From positions 3,764 through 27,626 of the forward strand of contig JAHFEP010000007.1 of the NCBI GenBank assembly GCA_023248415.1: a DNA stretch of 23,863 nt, written 5' to 3'. A program made the translations under genes and the position numbers. Below the pieces are notes generated by a model that ran no database searches, had not been told where the DNA came from, and worked only from the letters and a program-made list of their open reading frames with translations. Of the stretch, positions 13,995 to 20,582 are shown piece after piece. Source of the stretch: Nitrospirota bacterium (lineage in GTDB: Bacteria > Nitrospirota > CAKKRA01 > 9FT-COMBO-42-15). The first letter of the stretch is position 1, and every line of letters starts with the position of its first letter.

Positions 13995-14903
13995 ATGAGT
14001 CTCCTTGTTGTTGGTTCAGTAGCATTTGACTCTGTAAAGACGCCGTTTGGAGAGGCAGCGGATGTGCTTGGCGGCTCTGCAACATATTTCTCCACTTCAG
14101 CCAGTTATTTTACAGATGTGAATTTAGTTGCAGTTGTCGGCGAGGACTTTCCACAGGCGCACATAGATTTCTTAAAGAGCAGGGAAATAAACTTAGATGG
14201 CCTGCAAAAGGTTTCTGGCAGGACATTCAGGTGGAAGGGTGAATACGGCTATCAACTAAATGAGGCAAAGACATTAGAGACGCATCTTAATGTATTTCAA
14301 AGCTTCAAACCAGTGATACCTGATTCATACAAATCATCAAAATTCGTATTTCTTGCAAACATAGACCCTGAGCTTCAGCTTGATGTTTTAAAGCAGGTAA
14401 AGGGTCCAGAGATTGTCGGGTGTGATACAATGAACTTCTGGATTAGCGGCAAAAAGGATGCACTCCTCAAAACGCTTAAAGAGGTTGATATACTGATAAT
14501 CAATGACGGAGAGGCAAGGGAATTGGCAGGAGATGTAAATCTATTAAAGGCAGCGAGGTGCATACTGTCTTACGGGCCAAAGATTTTGATTATCAAAAGA
14601 GGGGAATACGGCTCACTTTTGTTTAATGGCGCTAATATCTTTGCAGCGCCTGCATATCCGCTTGAGACAGTGTTTGATCCCACTGGCGCAGGCGACACCT
14701 TTGCCGGCGGTTTTATGGGTTATCTGTCAAATACAGGGAATCTCTCTGAACCTGCAATAAGGCAGGCAATAATCTTCGGCAGTGTGATGGCATCATACAA
14801 TGTTGAGGCGTTCAGCCTTGAGAGGCTCAAGAAACTTGACTATAAGGAGATTGAGGAGAGATACAGGGCATTTAAGAAACTAACACATTTTGAAGACCTA
14901 TAA
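13995..14903 (+). CDS. PfkB-family sugar/nucleoside kinase
   Basis: A 302-residue ribokinase-fold enzyme. The N-terminal GSVAFDSVKTPFG and GGSATYFSTSASYF correspond to the substrate-binding motif, and DPTGAGDTFAGG starting at residue 228 is the C-terminal PfkB signature with catalytic base Asp234. The substrate cannot be told from sequence. The gene begins one base after the MTA phosphorylase stop, so it is co-transcribed and may act on a pentose released by nucleoside salvage; that is inference. The MTA phosphorylase-PfkB pair recurs, as I recall, in Desulfobacterota and Nitrospirota genomes. Confidence 0.88.
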   Translation: MSLLVVGSVAFDSVKTPFGEAADVLGGSATYFSTSASYFTDVNLVAVVGEDFPQAHIDFLKSREINLDGLQKVSGRTFRWKGEYGYQLNEAKTLETHLNVFQSFKPVIPDSYKSSKFVFLANIDPELQLDVLKQVKGPEIVGCDTMNFWISGKKDALLKTLKEVDILIINDGEARELAGDVNLLKAARCILSYGPKILIIKRGEYGSLLFNGANIFAAPAYPLETVFDPTGAGDTFAGGFMGYLSNTGNLSEPAIRQAIIFGSVMASYNVEAFSLERLKKLDYKEIEERYRAFKKLTHFEDL

Positions 14904-14917
14904 ATAAAGGGGTGGCT

Positions 14918-15664
14918 ATGAAGAGAATCTTTTTAAGTTGTGCGGTTGTATTATTATTTATCTATGCCTGCGGTCCGTCTCTATCAGAGCGCAAGAGGAT
15001 GGCAGATGCCAACCACAAGCTCGGTCTGAAATATTACAGCGAGGGCAATATCCAGTTAGCCTATGTTGAATTTCAGAAGGCAATTACCACATACAAGGAT
15101 GACAGGGATTCTTATTATCTGCTTGGCTTGATAAACAGCAATATGGGCAAGCTTGATGAAGCAGTTGATATGTATCTAAAGGCTTTAAAGATAGACCCTA
15201 ATTTTTCAGATGCACATACAAATTTAGGCGTTGCCTATACAACACAGAAAAAATGGGATAAGGCGATAGAGGAATTTAAAAAGGCATTATCAAATCCGCA
15301 GTATCCATATCCGCAGTCAGCCCATTACAATTTAGGGCTTGTCTACTTAAATAAAAATGAGTATGAAAAGGCATTAAAGGAGTTTGAAACATCTGTAAAA
15401 ATACAGTCAAATTTTGAGCCTGCCTATTTCCAGCTCGGACAGATTTATGAGAGGATGGGAAAAAGGAGAGAGGCGATAGTTAACTATCTTGAAGCAATAA
15501 AAATAAATCCGGGGCTTGTAGACGCCCACTACTACTTAGGCATTGCATATTATAAAGAAGGCAATAAAAAACTGGCAGCAGAGGAATTTAAAAAGGTAAT
15601 AGATGCAGCGCCAGAGAGTGATTTTGCCAATTCTGCTAAAAGTTATCTTAAGGTTTTAAAATAG
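14918..15664 (+). CDS. TPR-repeat lipoprotein (PilF/NlpI-like)
   Basis: A 248-residue lipoprotein with signal peptide MKRIFLSCAVVLLFIYAC and a lipobox Cys at 18. From about residue 28 to the end it is made of about six tetratricopeptide repeats (for example DSYYLLGLINSNMGKLDEAV, SDAHTNLGVAYTTQKKWDKAI, EPAYFQLGQIYERMGKRREAI). Such proteins scaffold envelope complexes; PilF-like members help assemble type IV pilus secretin, but no pilus gene is nearby. I chose ATG 14918 over an in-frame GTG at 14912 because it follows AAAGGGGTGG at a good distance. It is followed nine bases later by the RodZ-like gene, a pairing that suggests a cell-envelope role. Confidence 0.85.
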   Translation: MKRIFLSCAVVLLFIYACGPSLSERKRMADANHKLGLKYYSEGNIQLAYVEFQKAITTYKDDRDSYYLLGLINSNMGKLDEAVDMYLKALKIDPNFSDAHTNLGVAYTTQKKWDKAIEEFKKALSNPQYPYPQSAHYNLGLVYLNKNEYEKALKEFETSVKIQSNFEPAYFQLGQIYERMGKRREAIVNYLEAIKINPGLVDAHYYLGIAYYKEGNKKLAAEEFKKVIDAAPESDFANSAKSYLKVLK

Positions 15665-15673
15665 GGTCTTCTT

Positions 15674-16558
15674 ATGGAGCCAATAGGCGAATACTTAAAG
15701 AGTATAAGAAAATCCATGGATGCCTCTCTTGAAACAGTGGCAGCAAAGACAAAGATTAATATCAATTACCTTAATGCCATTGAAGAGGGCAGATTTAATG
15801 ACCTGCCAGGCGAGGTCTTTGTAAAAGGATTCTTGCGCTCTTACGCAAGATTCCTTGGCATTGGTGAAGCAGATGTTATTAATAGATATAATCAATTTAA
15901 AAAGGAGACTAAGGAGACTGTGCCTCTTGAGAATAAGAGCGAAGAGCCTGCACAAAAGGATGAAATATTAAAATTAGATATAAAAAAGATTACTCCGATA
16001 ATAGGCTCTATCATAGTAATTTTTCTTATTATTCTTGCTATCCTCTTTCTTCGCACAGAGTCGCCTGTTAAAAAGGCAGAAAAGCGGGAAGATAAGAAGG
16101 TAAAAACAGAAAAAACAGAAAAGGCAGTAGAGAAGCCTAAGGATGTTATAGAGGCTCCGGTTCAGGCATTAGACAAAAAGGAGGCAGAGCCTCCTGCTCC
16201 ACAGCCAAAGATAGAGCAGGTAAAAAAGGAAAAGGGAGGCCTGTCTCTTGTAATTAATGCTGCTGAGCAGAGCTGGCTGATGATAACCATTGATGACAAG
16301 GAAAAGAAGGATATCTTGCTGCAGCCCGGTGAGAAGATAAGCCTTAAGGCAGAGAAGAACTTTCTTCTTACACTCGGAAATGCAGGAGGTGTTGATATTG
16401 AATTTAACGGGAAAAGGTTAGAGCCATTTGGGACCAAGGGAAGGGTTGTTTCAAATATCCTGTTGACAAGGGAAAAGATACGTCGAAAAAAGGCAGAGCC
16501 AGTTGCAAATGAGGCTGCTGCTCCAAAAGAAGAAACTAAAAAAGAAATTACTGAATAA
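15674..16558 (+). CDS. rodZ: RodZ-like protein: N-terminal HTH, one TM helix, DUF4115
   Basis: RodZ links the MreB cytoskeleton to the membrane and helps set cell shape. The 294-residue protein has a helix-turn-helix at residues 1-72 (GEYLKSIRKSMDASLETVAAKTKI, then YLNAIEEGRFNDLPGEVFVKGFLRSYARFLGI). A Lys/Glu-rich region follows, with a single transmembrane helix at about 108-129 (IIGSIIVIFLIILAILFL). A Lys/Pro-rich periplasmic linker leads to a C-terminal beta domain (about 190-275; DUF4115: SWLMITIDDKEKKDILLQPGEKISL). The ribosome binding site is weak (AGGG at 15663). mreB is not in the window. The helix-turn-helix suggests possible DNA binding, but in RodZ it binds MreB. Confidence 0.85.
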   Translation: MEPIGEYLKSIRKSMDASLETVAAKTKININYLNAIEEGRFNDLPGEVFVKGFLRSYARFLGIGEADVINRYNQFKKETKETVPLENKSEEPAQKDEILKLDIKKITPIIGSIIVIFLIILAILFLRTESPVKKAEKREDKKVKTEKTEKAVEKPKDVIEAPVQALDKKEAEPPAPQPKIEQVKKEKGGLSLVINAAEQSWLMITIDDKEKKDILLQPGEKISLKAEKNFLLTLGNAGGVDIEFNGKRLEPFGTKGRVVSNILLTREKIRRKKAEPVANEAAAPKEETKKEITE

Positions 16559-16581
16559 ACTTTCTTTTCTATCAGGTTTAT

Positions 16582-17397
16582 ATGCCTGCCATTGATAAAA
16601 GAATTTCAAAAACACTTAAATTTATAAAATCACGGATAAAATTTAAGCCAGAGCTCGGGATAATACTCGGCTCCGGATTCAGCGATGCGGTTAATATCAT
16701 TAAAAAGAAGCAGATAGTACCATATCATAAAATTATTAATTTCCCTGTATCTACTGTAAAGGGCCATAAAGGGAATCTGGTATTTGGAAAGATTGCTAAT
16801 AAACCTGTGGTTATTATGCAGGGCAGGGTGCACTATTATGAAGGCTATTCTATGAATGAAGTTACATTTCCTGTCAGGATTATGGCTGGTCTTGGAATAA
16901 AGACATTGATTGCTACAACATCTGTTGGCGGGATAAATAAGAGATTTAAAACCGGTGATTTTATGCTCATAAAAGACCACATAAACCTTCTGCCTGAAAA
17001 TCCTTTAAGGGGAAAGAGGGAAGATGTGTTCATTGATATGTGTGGCGCCTATGACAAGAAACTACAGGCTCTTGCGATAAATGCAGGAAAGGGTATGGGG
17101 CTAAGATTGCATAAAGCCGTGCTTGCAGCATTATCAGGTCCATCTTACGAAACACCAGCAGAAATAAATATACTGCGAAGACTCGGCGCAGATGCTGTGT
17201 GCATGTCAACTGTACCTGAGGTTATTATGGCAAGGTATTTAAGCTTAAAGGTTCTTGGCATTGCCTTAATATCAAACATGGCAGCAGGCATTTCTTCAAG
17301 GCCGCTTTCTCACGCAGATGTTATTCAGGCAGGTAAAAAAAGGATGAAAGAGGCAGCAGCTTTGATTGAAGGGGTGATAAAAAGAATAGATGGATGA
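16582..17397 (+). CDS. punA: Purine nucleoside phosphorylase (trimeric, inosine/guanosine type)
   Basis: The enzyme cleaves purine nucleosides with phosphate to base and ribose 1-phosphate. In the 271-residue product I see GIILGSGF (phosphate-binding Ser), KGHKGNLVFG (His), MQGRVHYYEG (Arg and His) and KDHINLLPENPLRG. GPSYETPAE (purine-binding Glu) and CMSTVPEVIMAR (Met, Ser) follow. The segment ISNMAAG holds the Asn that favours 6-oxopurines. One segment is unusual: where the family has NAAGG, this protein has TSVGG (residues about 113-117). The ribosome binding site is weak. The 3' end overlaps the cytidine deaminase start by eight bases, so the two salvage enzymes are coupled. Confidence 0.93.
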   Translation: MPAIDKRISKTLKFIKSRIKFKPELGIILGSGFSDAVNIIKKKQIVPYHKIINFPVSTVKGHKGNLVFGKIANKPVVIMQGRVHYYEGYSMNEVTFPVRIMAGLGIKTLIATTSVGGINKRFKTGDFMLIKDHINLLPENPLRGKREDVFIDMCGAYDKKLQALAINAGKGMGLRLHKAVLAALSGPSYETPAEINILRRLGADAVCMSTVPEVIMARYLSLKVLGIALISNMAAGISSRPLSHADVIQAGKKRMKEAAALIEGVIKRIDG

Positions 17398-17788
17398 TAA
17401 ACAGATAAGATTGCTAATTGATAAGGCAATAGCTGCGTCAGAAAATTCCGTCTGCAATTTCTCAAGGTTTAAAGTCGGAGCTGCAATTCTATCAAAGGAT
17501 GGTAGAATATTTACAGGCTGCAACATAGAAAACAGCTCTCTTACAATGGTAATGTGCGCAGAGAGGGTTGCGCTTTATAAGGCAATTTCAGAGGGTTGTA
17601 AAGAATTTACTGCAATAGCAGTAGCAGCAGAGGGGCAGGATTTCTGTCCGCCCTGCGGCTCCTGCAGACAGATACTCTTTGAATTTGCACCTGATATAAA
17701 GGTAATAATGGCGGATAGCAAGAAGGATTATACTATTAAAAAAATAGAAGAGCTCCTTCCAATAGCCTTTAGATTTCAGAAAAGATGA
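17390..17788 (+). CDS. cdd: Cytidine deaminase
   Basis: The enzyme converts cytidine and deoxycytidine to uridine forms. The 132-residue protein matches the homotetrameric class: KVGAAIL, GCNIENSSLTMVMCAERVAL with Cys56-Ala57-Glu58 (zinc ligand and proton-shuttling Glu), and PPCGSCRQ with zinc ligands Cys89 and Cys92. It starts within the purine nucleoside phosphorylase gene (eight-base overlap) and so is probably translated by coupling. No clear terminator follows; the converging minus-strand small gene ends 14 bases beyond the stop. Confidence 0.95.
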   Translation: MDDKQIRLLIDKAIAASENSVCNFSRFKVGAAILSKDGRIFTGCNIENSSLTMVMCAERVALYKAISEGCKEFTAIAVAAEGQDFCPPCGSCRQILFEFAPDIKVIMADSKKDYTIKKIEELLPIAFRFQKR

Positions 17789-17802
17789 TGCAGATTCTGT
17801 TT

Positions 17803-17922
17803 CTAAGCCTTTTTTGCAGATTTTTCAGCAGCCTTCTGGAGGCGGTGAGCCTTTCTCTTCTCCAGCAGCCTTTTTTGCCGCCTTCTTCGCCTTCTATCTA
17901 ATTCCTTGTCCTTTGCCCGCAT
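17803..17922 (-). CDS. Small, very basic 39-residue protein of unknown function
   Basis: On the minus strand, ATG at 17922 opens a 39-codon frame ending in TAG at 17805-17803. It is preceded by a good AAGGAGT ribosome binding site (17933-17927) seven or so bases away. The product starts MRAKDKELDRRRRRRQKRLL and ends EKSAKKA; about half of its residues are Arg or Lys and it contains no Cys and almost no hydrophobic stretch, so it is probably helical and nucleic-acid binding. It lies convergent to the cytidine deaminase gene with 14 bases between their stops. Small basic proteins of this look occur in related bacteria, in my recollection, but I cannot name a family. The codons and ribosome binding site make chance unlikely. 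Confidence 0.65.
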   Translation of the reverse strand: MRAKDKELDRRRRRRQKRLLEKRKAHRLQKAAEKSAKKA

Positions 17923-17937
17923 TTTTACTCCTTCCTG

Positions 17938-17953
17938 CCTGTCAACAGACAGG
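17938..17953 (-). promoter_or_regulatory. Hairpin in the leader of the small basic gene
   Basis: CCTGTC (17938-17943), loop AACA, GACAGG (17948-17953) form a perfect 6-bp stem that lies just upstream of the AAGGAGT ribosome binding site of the minus-strand gene. It could shield or expose translation start, or simply mark the 5' end. Confidence 0.45.
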
Positions 17954-18111
17954 TGTTTATAAGAGATACAGTTGTTATATTTACATTAATTAATGGTTTT
18001 TTGCAAGAGAAAAATAAAAAGATGAAATCTAAAGCGCTGATAATAGCAAATTCTTTTTAAATAAATCCAAAGGCATTAAAGGTAATGATTCCATAATACA
18101 ATACTCTTTAG

Positions 18112-18140
18112 CCCCCTTTTATAAAGGGGGGGTTAGGGGG
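18112..18140. repeat. C/G-run hairpin repeat
   Basis: CCCCCTTT (18112-18119) and AAAGGGGG (18123-18130) form a perfect 8-bp stem with a three-base loop, followed by GG, TTA and GGGGG. This short motif looks like a type dispersed through intergenic DNA in some bacteria; only one copy is in the window. Confidence 0.7.
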
Positions 18141-18379
18141 ATAAAATTGCTTAAATAATACATTAAATGCACCATTTGGGGTAGAGGATAGAAGAATGAA
18201 GATTAAATTAAGATGATAGATGAGAGGCTGTAAAGCTCTAACTATTCATAAAATATAGGTTTTTATCTATTTTATTTTGTCTGCCTTCTTTCTTCTAACC
18301 TCTGGCATGTTTATTGCTTTATATCTTATACAGTTAGCAATAATATTTGAATCTATAAAAGGAAGGGGGGTGAACAGGG

Positions 18380-18664
18380 ATGAAAAAGATATTCGGTCTT
18401 TTATTAGCAGGTATTATCTTCGTTGCTTTCACAGGCTTAGGTTTCGCTGAAGAGGCAAAGAAGCCAGCAGCAGAGCCAGCAAAGAAAGAGGAGCCAAAGA
18501 AGGAAGAGAAGAAAGAGGAAAAGAAGGGCGAGAAGAAAGAAGAGAAAAAGAAGAAGAAGAAGGCAAAGAAGGGCGAGAAGAAGGAAGAGAAGAAAGAAGA
18601 GAAAAAGGAAGGGGCAAAGAACCCATGTGCTGAGAAAAAAGAGACAGCACCAGCAAAGAAGTAA
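18380..18664 (+). CDS. Lys/Glu-rich exported protein of unknown function
   Basis: The 94-residue product has a clear signal peptide (about 1-23, cleavage after GLGFA). The mature part of about 70 residues is nearly all Lys, Glu, Ala, Pro and Gly, made of imperfect KKEEKKEEKK-type runs, with one Cys in NPCAEKK near the C terminus. It is likely disordered or a single charged helix in the periplasm. The coding strand is almost pure purine from about 18485 to 18618. AAGGAAGGGGGG precedes the ATG, and a strong intrinsic terminator follows, so this is a single-gene unit. I do not recognise a family. Confidence 0.75.
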   Translation: MKKIFGLLLAGIIFVAFTGLGFAEEAKKPAAEPAKKEEPKKEEKKEEKKGEKKEEKKKKKKAKKGEKKEEKKEEKKEGAKNPCAEKKETAPAKK

Positions 18665-18683
18665 TAGTAAGATAAGTTATTTT

Positions 18684-18727
18684 AAAGGGGCCGCCTTAAA
18701 GAAATTTTAGGCGAGCCCCTTTTTTTG
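18684..18727 (+). terminator. Rho-independent terminator after the Lys/Glu-rich gene
   Basis: AAAGGGGC (18685-18692) pairs with GCCCCTTT, and GCCT pairs with AGGC inside, giving a two-part stem around an AT-rich loop. A run of seven or more T (18720-18726) follows. It lies 20 bases after the stop codon. Confidence 0.85.
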
Positions 18728-18846
18728 TTTATAGAAAAAGAGATGTTTCAGCAATAGATAATAAGCTCCTATGTATCTGGATTTCTGCTAAATACACGAC
18801 TGTGTAAATTTATTCGTGAGACCCCACACTTATTAAGACAAATAGC

Positions 18847-18875
18847 TTGTCCTTTTAATGGATAAATGTTAATAT
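18847..18875 (+). promoter_or_regulatory. Possible promoter giving a leaderless radical SAM mRNA
   Basis: TTGTCC (18847-18852), a 17-base spacer and TAATAT (18870-18875) match the sigma-70 boxes at four of six positions each. Transcription would begin around 18882, only a few bases from the ATG at 18886. This fits the lack of any ribosome binding site there. Confidence 0.4.
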
Positions 18876-18885
18876 TTTAGTCATT

Positions 18886-20277
18886 ATGAAATACAAAAAT
18901 GCCCTGTGCATACATCCGCAAAGAAAAGAGATATCAGATATAGGAATTGTTCCGCCTTTGGGTTTAGAGCATATTGCCTCTGCAATTAAGGATTTTGTAG
19001 AGAGGATTGTAATAATAGACATGCGTTTTGAGAATGATGCATTGGCTTTTATTGATAATACAACAGACCTTATCTGCATAAGTATAAACTGGTGGCATGA
19101 AGAAAAAGAGGTAAAGCAATTAATAAACAGCCTTCCAAAGAATGTTAAAACGATTGTGGGCGGCAGATATGCAACTGAAAATGTAGACGAGTTTTTCAAG
19201 GACTGCCCTAATATTGATATAATTGTAAGGGGAGACGGCGAGGAGATAGTAAGAGATATATTACAGGAGAAGCCTCTTACAGAGATTACAGGCATATCAT
19301 ATAGAAATAACGGTTCAGTTATCCATAATGCTCCAAGGAGTCTTTCAAAGGTTATGGATAATATTTACCCTGACAGGAGTTTAAGACGTTATAAATACAC
19401 GGTAAAGCTGCAGGATCTGGATTTAGGCATTGAATGGGATACCATATCAAGTTCAAGGGGCTGTCCATTTAGCTGTAAATATTGTGATTTTAGCTCCAAT
19501 CCGCACGGCGAAAAAAGGAATTGGTCAGCCCGTTCCCCTGAGTCTGTTATTGAAGAGCTAAAAACAATCAAGGCAAGATATGTGGGCTTTACAGATGACA
19601 ACATGACAAATGACTTAAAGAGGGTGGAGCGGCTTTGCGATCTATTAATAGAAGAAAAAATAGACAAGATATATTTTATAAATACGAGATTAAACATTGC
19701 TGCAAGACCTGACCTTGTTGAAAAGATTTATAAGGCAGGTTTCAGGGTATTATTAGTAGGCCTTGAATCAACACAGGACAGGATGCTAAAGGCAATGCAG
19801 AAGGGATTTACAACTAAACAGGCAATGGAATGGGCAAAGGTGCTAAATAGATATAATTTCTTTATACATGGTTACTTTATCATTGGAAATTTAGGCGAAA
19901 AGGAAGATGAGATGATGCAGATTCCATCATATGCCCGCAAATTGGGCGTGGATACCTTAGGACTCAGCCAGTTGAGGATCAGGCGGTATTCTCCATTGCT
20001 ACATGTTATTAAGGATATGCCAAATTATCATATAGGCAGTGATGGAAAGGTATATTCTGATGAATATTCAGTTGCGCATTTAAAGCAGATCAGGCGCAGG
20101 GTTACAAGGGAGTTTTATAGCTTACCGCATATTTTGAGGATTATAAAAAAAATGATTCTTTTAAGGGTGCTGACCCCCAATCTTTTTTATAAAGGGATTA
20201 AAGGAATTGTACTTGTAATAAAAAAGATGATAAAGAAAAGGCGTAAAAAAATAAATAGTGTTAAGGCATCTGCATAA
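18886..20277 (+). CDS. B12-binding-type radical SAM protein
   Basis: The 463-residue protein has the radical SAM cluster motif CPFSCKYC with Cys193, Cys197 and Cys200, which hold a 4Fe-4S cluster that cleaves S-adenosylmethionine. Residues about 1-140 resemble a cobalamin-binding Rossmann domain (IGIVPPLGLEHIASAI, IVGGRYATENVDEFF, IIVRGDGEE). They lack the DxHxxG motif that would supply a His ligand to cobalt, so binding would be base-off/His-off, or absent. Residues about 190-380 form the radical SAM barrel (GFTDDNMTND, VGLESTQDRMLKAM, HGYFIIG). The C terminus (about 410-463) is very basic. Such proteins often methylate or rearrange lipids, pigments or peptides; the substrate is not evident, and no biosynthetic neighbours help. 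The start has no ribosome binding site. Confidence 0.85.
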   Translation: MKYKNALCIHPQRKEISDIGIVPPLGLEHIASAIKDFVERIVIIDMRFENDALAFIDNTTDLICISINWWHEEKEVKQLINSLPKNVKTIVGGRYATENVDEFFKDCPNIDIIVRGDGEEIVRDILQEKPLTEITGISYRNNGSVIHNAPRSLSKVMDNIYPDRSLRRYKYTVKLQDLDLGIEWDTISSSRGCPFSCKYCDFSSNPHGEKRNWSARSPESVIEELKTIKARYVGFTDDNMTNDLKRVERLCDLLIEEKIDKIYFINTRLNIAARPDLVEKIYKAGFRVLLVGLESTQDRMLKAMQKGFTTKQAMEWAKVLNRYNFFIHGYFIIGNLGEKEDEMMQIPSYARKLGVDTLGLSQLRIRRYSPLLHVIKDMPNYHIGSDGKVYSDEYSVAHLKQIRRRVTREFYSLPHILRIIKKMILLRVLTPNLFYKGIKGIVLVIKKMIKKRRKKINSVKASA

Positions 20278-20278
20278 A

Positions 20279-20428
20279 ACCTTAGCCTTTATTGCAGGCA
20301 TATACGGCATGAATTTCAAATACATGCCAGAGCTTGAGTGGCGATTGAGTTATTTTGTTGTCTTGTTTATTATGGCTGCTGTTGGATGTCTTATGGCAGT
20401 TTATTTTAAAAGGAAGAAGTGGCTGTGA
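20279..20428 (+). pseudogene. corA: corA 3' remnant (Mg2+ transporter C terminus)
   Basis: Translating 20279-20428 gives TLAFIAGIYGMNFKYMPELEW, then a second hydrophobic helix (YFVVLFIMAAVGCLMAVYF), then KRKKWL and a TGA. This is the C-terminal pore end of CorA, including the invariant GMN motif and the basic tail. Upstream, in frame, there are only seven codons after a GTG (20258) before a TAA, so about 85 percent of the gene (normally over 300 codons) is missing. The remnant abuts the radical SAM stop. It is a decayed fragment, not a working transporter. Confidence 0.88.
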
Positions 20429-20527
20429 TATATATAGTATATTTTTTATGCCTGTAATGAAGAGGCTATTTATAAAGTTCATGTAAAGCTTTGGTATAAC
20501 CTCAAAGGAATTGTGGATTATCGTGAT

Positions 20528-20555
20528 TTGCAGGTGCAGGTTTTAATTTTATACA
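20528..20555 (+). promoter_or_regulatory. Weak possible promoter for the kinase-regulator pair
   Basis: TTGCAG (20528-20533) and TATACA (20550-20555) are 16 bases apart, with three and four matches to the sigma-70 boxes. The distance to the ATG at 20583 leaves a short leader containing AAGG at 20571. Confidence 0.25.
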
Positions 20556-20582
20556 CTACCAAGATTTTTTAAGGCGCCGATC

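Larger units (their letters stand above)
17789..18379. other. 591-base region with little coding content
   Basis: Apart from the minus-strand small gene (17803-17922) and its upstream hairpin, no gene is visible. It holds a short pyrimidine/purine hairpin with G-runs (18112-18140) and AT-rich DNA up to the GGAAGGGGGG ribosome binding site before 18380. I looked for a promoter for 18380 and found no pair of boxes with normal spacing. Confidence 0.6.
20278..20582. other. 305-base spacer holding the corA remnant
   Basis: The first half is the corA fragment. From 20429 to 20582 I see no gene; a weak promoter-like pair for the downstream kinase is the only signal. G+C rises sharply just after this spacer. 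Confidence 0.6.

Noticed and set aside
18429..18656. Minus-strand Ser/Leu/Pro-rich open frame opposite the Lys/Glu-rich gene
   Set aside because: It is the mirror of a purine-only coding stretch; it has no independent start signals.
20258..20428. Intact small membrane protein rather than a pseudogene
   Set aside because: The sequence is the CorA C terminus with the GMN motif, and only seven codons precede it; there is no ribosome binding site at the GTG.
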